From Acidobacteriota bacterium (GTDB lineage Bacteria > Acidobacteriota > Vicinamibacteria > Vicinamibacterales > UBA8438), in the NCBI GenBank assembly GCA_026708265.1, contig JAPOVI010000047.1, forward strand, positions 1 through 64,000: a DNA stretch of 64,000 nucleotides, read 5' to 3'. Positions 60,452 through 64,000 of this stretch are shown here, in pieces. The notes under the pieces are model-generated. The model was not told where the DNA came from. It worked only from the letters and a program-made list of their open reading frames with translations, and did no database searches. Within the stretch, counting starts at the first letter, position 1; every line of letters begins with the position of its first letter. The translations under genes and the position numbers were made by a program.

Positions 60452-61810
60452 ATGGCACCACCCGCGAAATCCACCCGGCTGTTCGCCCGCGCCCGCCAGG
60501 TGCTTCCCGGCGGCGTCGACAGCCCCGTCCGCGCGTTCGGGGCGGTCGGCGGCAGGCCGCCCTTCATCGACCGCGCCCGGGGGGCCCGGCTGTACGACGC
60601 CGACGGGCGAAGCTACATCGACTACGTCATGTCGTGGGGTCCGCTGATCCACGGGCACGCCCCGCGGGAGCTGGGCGCCGCCCTCGCGCGGGCCGCCCGG
60701 CGCGGGACGAGCTTCGGCGCCCCGACGGCCCTGGAGGTGGAGCTCGGCTCCCTCGTCCGCCGGCTGGTGCCCTCGATCGAGCGGATCCGTTTCGTCAACT
60801 CGGGCACGGAGGCGACGATGAGCGCGGTCCGGCTGGCGCGGGCCGCGACCGGCCGGGACCGCATCATCAAGTTCGCGGGCTGCTACCACGGCCACGGCGA
60901 CTCGTTCCTCGTCCAGGCCGGGTCGGGAGCGACCACGCTGGGGGTGCCCACCAGCCCCGGAGTGCCCAAGGGAACCGCGGCGGACACCCTGATCGCCAGG
61001 TACAACGACGTCGGCTCGGTAACTCGATTGCTGCGCGCGCACCGCGGGCGCGTCGCCGCGGTCATCGTCGAGCCGGTGGCCGGCAACATGGGCGTCGTGC
61101 CCCCCGCCGACGGGTTCCTGCCCGGGTTGCGCGCCGCGTGCGACGAGCACGAGGCGCTGCTGATCTTCGACGAGGTCATCTCCGGCTTCCGGGCGGCGAA
61201 AGGGGGAGCGCAGGCGGTGCACGGGGTGCGGCCCGACCTGACGTGCCTCGGCAAGATCATCGGCGGCGGACTACCCGTCGGGGCGTATGGCGGGCGGGCC
61301 GACCTGATGGACCGGATGGCGCCCGAGGGGCCCGTCTACCAGGCGGGGACGCTGTCGGGGAACCCGCTGGCGATGACGGCCGGCATCTGGGCGCTCTCGA
61401 ACCTGTCGGCCTCGCTCTACCGCCGCCTGGCGGCGCTCGGCGCCCGCCTCGCGGACGGCCTGCGGGCCTCCGCCGCGGCCGCCGGCGTGCCGCTCACCGT
61501 GAACGTGGCCGGCTCGGTCCTGACGCCCTTCTTCCATTCCGGGCCGGTGACGGACTATGCGTCGGCAACGGCGGCCGACACGGCCGCCTACGGCGCGTTC
61601 TTCCACGGCCTGCTGGCGCGCGGCGTCTATCCGCCCCCCTCGCAGTTCGAGGGGTGGTTCCTGTCGGCGGCCCACACCGAGCGCGACGTGGACGGCACGC
61701 TCCGCGCCGCCGACCAGGCGCTCCGGGGCCTCGCGCACCCGGACGGGCGCGCCGGGAGTGCCGGCCGGCGCGAGCGCCCCCGGCGCGCGCCCCGCGGAGC
61801 ACATTCGTAG
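60452..61810 (+). CDS. hemL: Glutamate-1-semialdehyde 2,1-aminomutase
   Basis: HemL converts glutamate-1-semialdehyde to ALA, the second C5-pathway step. The 452-aa PLP enzyme starts STRLFARARQVLPGGVDSPV and has FVNSGTEATMSAVRLARA and the PLP-Lys motif CLGKIIGGGLPVGAYGG (Lys near 268). The PLP-binding DEV sits in LLIFDEVISGFR. The final 25 residues are Arg/Gly-rich and extra. ispG begins 4 bp after the stop. Confidence 0.96.
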   Translation: MAPPAKSTRLFARARQVLPGGVDSPVRAFGAVGGRPPFIDRARGARLYDADGRSYIDYVMSWGPLIHGHAPRELGAALARAARRGTSFGAPTALEVELGSLVRRLVPSIERIRFVNSGTEATMSAVRLARAATGRDRIIKFAGCYHGHGDSFLVQAGSGATTLGVPTSPGVPKGTAADTLIARYNDVGSVTRLLRAHRGRVAAVIVEPVAGNMGVVPPADGFLPGLRAACDEHEALLIFDEVISGFRAAKGGAQAVHGVRPDLTCLGKIIGGGLPVGAYGGRADLMDRMAPEGPVYQAGTLSGNPLAMTAGIWALSNLSASLYRRLAALGARLADGLRASAAAAGVPLTVNVAGSVLTPFFHSGPVTDYASATAADTAAYGAFFHGLLARGVYPPPSQFEGWFLSAAHTERDVDGTLRAADQALRGLAHPDGRAGSAGRRERPRRAPRGAHS

Positions 61811-61814
61811 CCCG

Positions 61815-63068
61815 ATGCAGGTCACGCGCGCGCGCCGCACGACCGCCGTCCCGGTGGGGAACGTGCAGATCGGGGGCGGGGCCCCGGTAGCGGTCCAGTC
61901 GATGACCCTGACCGACACGGCCGACGCCGGGGCGACGGCGGCGCAGTGCGTCGAGCTCGCGGAGGCCGGATCCGAGCTCGTCCGCGTCACCGTCAACCTG
62001 GACGACGCCGCGCGCGCCGTGCCCGAGATCAAGCGGCGCATGCTCGACGCGGGCTGCACGGCCCCGCTGATCGGCGACTTCCACTACAACGGGCACCTGC
62101 TGCTCACGCGCCACCCCGCTTGCGCGGCGGCGCTCGACAAGTACCGCATCAACCCGGGGAACGTCGGAACGGGCCGGCGGCGGGACGAGCGGTTCCAGAC
62201 CATCTGCCGCGTCGCCCGCGACCACGGCAAGCCGGTCCGCATCGGCGTCAACGGGGGCTCCCTGAACCAGGATCTCGTCATGGCCAAGATGCAGGCCAAC
62301 ACGGACCGCGACCTCGGGAGGACGTCGGCGGAGATCATCAACGAATGCATGGTGATCTCGGCCGTCGAGTCGACGGCGCTCGCCCTCGAGAGCGGCCTCG
62401 GCGAGCACCAGGTCATCATCTCGGCCAAGGTGTCGAAGCCGGGGGACCTGGTGGCGATCTATCGGGCCCTCGCCCGCCAGACCGCGCAGCCGCTGCATCT
62501 CGGGCTCACCGAGGCGGGGATGGGCGTCAAGGGCCTCGTCTGGTCTGCGGCGGCGATGGGCGTCCTGCTGCACGACGGCATCGGCGACACCGTCCGCGTC
62601 TCGCTGACGCCGCGGCCCGGCGGCGACCGTCGGGAGGAGGTCCATGCCGCGTGCGAGCTGCTGCAGGCGCTCGGCCTGCGGTCGTTCGCGCCGAGCGTGA
62701 CCGCCTGCCCCGGCTGCGGCCGGACGACGAGCAGCACGTTCCAGGAGCTCGCGGAGCGGGTCCAGGGCTACGTGCGCGGCATGATGCCGCAGTGGAAGGC
62801 GGCCTACGACGGGGTCGAGGAGATGACGGTCGCCGTGATGGGCTGCGTGGTGAACGGCCCCGGGGAGTCGAAGGCTGCGAACATCGGCATCAGCCTGCCG
62901 GGAACGGGCGAGGAGCCGACGTGTCCGGTCTATGTCGACGGGCGCCACACGACCACCCTGCGCGGCTCGTACGACGATCTCTCGGAGGCGTTCCGGCGTC
63001 TGATCGACGACTACGTCGAGGAGAAGTACGCCCGGAAGCCGGAAGCGACGAGGCCGGCCGCGCGGTGA
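61815..63068 (+). CDS. ispG: (E)-4-hydroxy-3-methylbut-2-enyl-diphosphate synthase
   Basis: IspG (GcpE) performs the penultimate MEP-pathway step with a 4Fe-4S cluster. The 417-aa protein has VGNVQIGGGAPVAVQSMTLT, a TIM-barrel with NPGNVGTG and GVNGGSL, and the cluster cysteines in TACPGCGRTTS and MGCVVNGPGESK. It is the normal bacterial length without the plant-type insert. It shows that isoprenoids, including the undecaprenyl carrier used by MraY, come from the MEP route. Confidence 0.96.
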   Translation: MQVTRARRTTAVPVGNVQIGGGAPVAVQSMTLTDTADAGATAAQCVELAEAGSELVRVTVNLDDAARAVPEIKRRMLDAGCTAPLIGDFHYNGHLLLTRHPACAAALDKYRINPGNVGTGRRRDERFQTICRVARDHGKPVRIGVNGGSLNQDLVMAKMQANTDRDLGRTSAEIINECMVISAVESTALALESGLGEHQVIISAKVSKPGDLVAIYRALARQTAQPLHLGLTEAGMGVKGLVWSAAAMGVLLHDGIGDTVRVSLTPRPGGDRREEVHAACELLQALGLRSFAPSVTACPGCGRTTSSTFQELAERVQGYVRGMMPQWKAAYDGVEEMTVAVMGCVVNGPGESKAANIGISLPGTGEEPTCPVYVDGRHTTTLRGSYDDLSEAFRRLIDDYVEEKYARKPEATRPAAR

Positions 63069-63099
63069 CGGCCCCGCCGGCCCGCCGACGCCGCAACCG

Positions 63100-64000
63100 A
63101 TGACCGAGATGCGCCGCGGCCCGGCCGCCGCCCCGCCCGTCGCCTCCGTCCGGTTGATCGGCATCGACATCGACGGCACCCTCCTCGACAGCCGCGGCCG
63201 GCTGCCCGAGCGCAACCGGAGCGCGGTGCGCGTCGCCGTCGACCGCGGCATCCACGTCGTGCTGGTGACGGGCCGGGCCTACCACCACGCGATGCCGATC
63301 GCCCGCAAGCTGCACGGGCTGCCGGCGCCGGATACGGCCGCGGGAGGTCACGACGGCGCCGGAGTCGTGCGACCGACGACCGACGGGGACGGTTCCCGCG
63401 GGGCCCCCGCGCCCGCCCGCGGCGACGCGACCGCGCCGGCCGGCGACGCGACGTCCTGCGACGGCATGCTGATCGTCAGCAACGGGGCCCTGACGAAGGG
63501 AACCGACGGCGCCACCCGCGCCTGCCGCCTGCTGCCGCGCGCGACCGCGCGCGGCGTCGTGACGGCAATGCGGCCGCGTCATCGGGGGGTCGCCGCGATC
63601 TTCGACCGGCCCGGGGCGCGACAGTACGTCTACGAGGGAATCGACTGGAGCAACCCGAACCGGGCGTGGTACTACGAGCGGAACCGGGCCTACATGACCC
63701 GGGCGGAGCGGATCGAGGAGGCGTTGACCGACGACCCCGTCCAGGTCGGATTCACCGGCAGCGTAGCCGAGATGCGGGCGCTGCACGCGGCGATCCGCGA
63801 CCTCCCGGAAGCAGGCCAGGTCACGCCGATGCTCACCGAGTACCCCGCACGCGACTTCTCGCTCCTCGACATCATCGCCAGAGGCTGCTCCAAGGGTTCG
63901 GGCCTCGCCGCGTGGGCCCGCCGCCTGGGCCTCGACCCGGCCGAGGTGATGGCGGTCGGCGACAACCTCAACGACCTCGAGATGCTGGAGTTCGCAGGCC
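63100..64000 (+). CDS. HAD-superfamily Cof-type phosphatase, 3' end outside window
   Basis: The frame runs from ATG 63100 off the window end, with about 300 residues visible. Motif I is IGIDIDGTLLD (nucleophile Asp23, acid/base Asp25), the Cof-type cap follows, and motif IV is VGDNLNDLEML near 287-297, preceded by the Lys of SKGSGL. Between LHGLPAPD and DGMLIVSNGA about 40 residues are Gly/Ala/Asp/Pro-rich and look like a disordered insertion. The physiological substrate is probably a sugar or nucleotide phosphate but is not determinable. Confidence 0.85.
   Translation, partial: MTEMRRGPAAAPPVASVRLIGIDIDGTLLDSRGRLPERNRSAVRVAVDRGIHVVLVTGRAYHHAMPIARKLHGLPAPDTAAGGHDGAGVVRPTTDGDGSRGAPAPARGDATAPAGDATSCDGMLIVSNGALTKGTDGATRACRLLPRATARGVVTAMRPRHRGVAAIFDRPGARQYVYEGIDWSNPNRAWYYERNRAYMTRAERIEEALTDDPVQVGFTGSVAEMRALHAAIRDLPEAGQVTPMLTEYPARDFSLLDIIARGCSKGSGLAAWARRLGLDPAEVMAVGDNLNDLEMLEFAG

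Overview
The window reads as chromosome from a high-GC, Gram-negative-type bacterium, most likely an Acidobacteriota and perhaps of the Vicinamibacteria type. Three things point there: a tandem pair of secreted VWA proteins of the kind common in Acidobacteria, a secreted haem c/copper-monooxygenase protein typical of that phylum, and a full mraZ-to-ftsZ cluster whose MurE carries the DNPR motif of meso-diaminopimelate ligases. This assignment is inference from gene content; no rRNA is present to confirm it. No CRISPR array, insertion sequence, integrase or prophage was found.

Layout. 1-4413 (+): 3' part of dnaG, rpoD, a CAU-anticodon tRNA, a coiled-coil zinc-ribbon gene and acpS. 4449-20895 (-): the division and cell-wall cluster mraZ-rsmH-ftsL-ftsI-murE-murF-mraY-murD-ftsW-murG-murC-ftsQ-ftsA-ftsZ, driven by a recognisable sigma-70 promoter with three MraZ-type boxes at an exact 10-bp period. 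murB and ddl are absent from it. 21058-24635 (+): a degenerate YchF-like gene, the lipid II flippase murJ and a rhomboid protease. 24694-29223: cupin, fused alpha-keto-acid dehydrogenase E1, secreted beta-propeller, PhzF-family gene. 29334-31845 (+): F0 part of ATP synthase (atpZ, atpI-like, atpB, atpE, atpF) with no F1 genes.

31983-35620: a decayed accessory island, the least ordinary part of the window. It holds a possible toxin-antitoxin remnant, two genes broken by single-base deletions and a NYN-nuclease gene broken at least once, a small membrane protein, and a truncated N-terminus of a PglW/BREX-type NERD kinase. It is bracketed by an intact copy (left) and a 3' fragment (right) of the same small coiled-coil gene. 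I read it as the remains of a phage-defence locus.

35627-45331 (-): a complex I operon, nuoA-C-D-H-J-K-L-M-N, lacking B, E, F, G and I, from a consensus-like promoter at 45413-45441. 45502-64000: a divergent VWA pair, a CcsA/HemX-like membrane protein, then tetrapyrrole genes hemA-hemC-cobA/hemD. Next come an orphan SWIM-plus-HTH protein, secreted redox proteins, a PLP decarboxylase, hemB, a cytochrome c, a methyltransferase, hemL, ispG and a HAD phosphatase cut by the window edge.

Together the genes cover chromosome replication and transcription initiation, septal peptidoglycan synthesis, aerobic energy conversion (complex I membrane arm plus F0) and C5-pathway haem synthesis (hemA, hemL, hemB, hemC, hemD all within 14 kb), which would supply the c-type cytochromes nearby.
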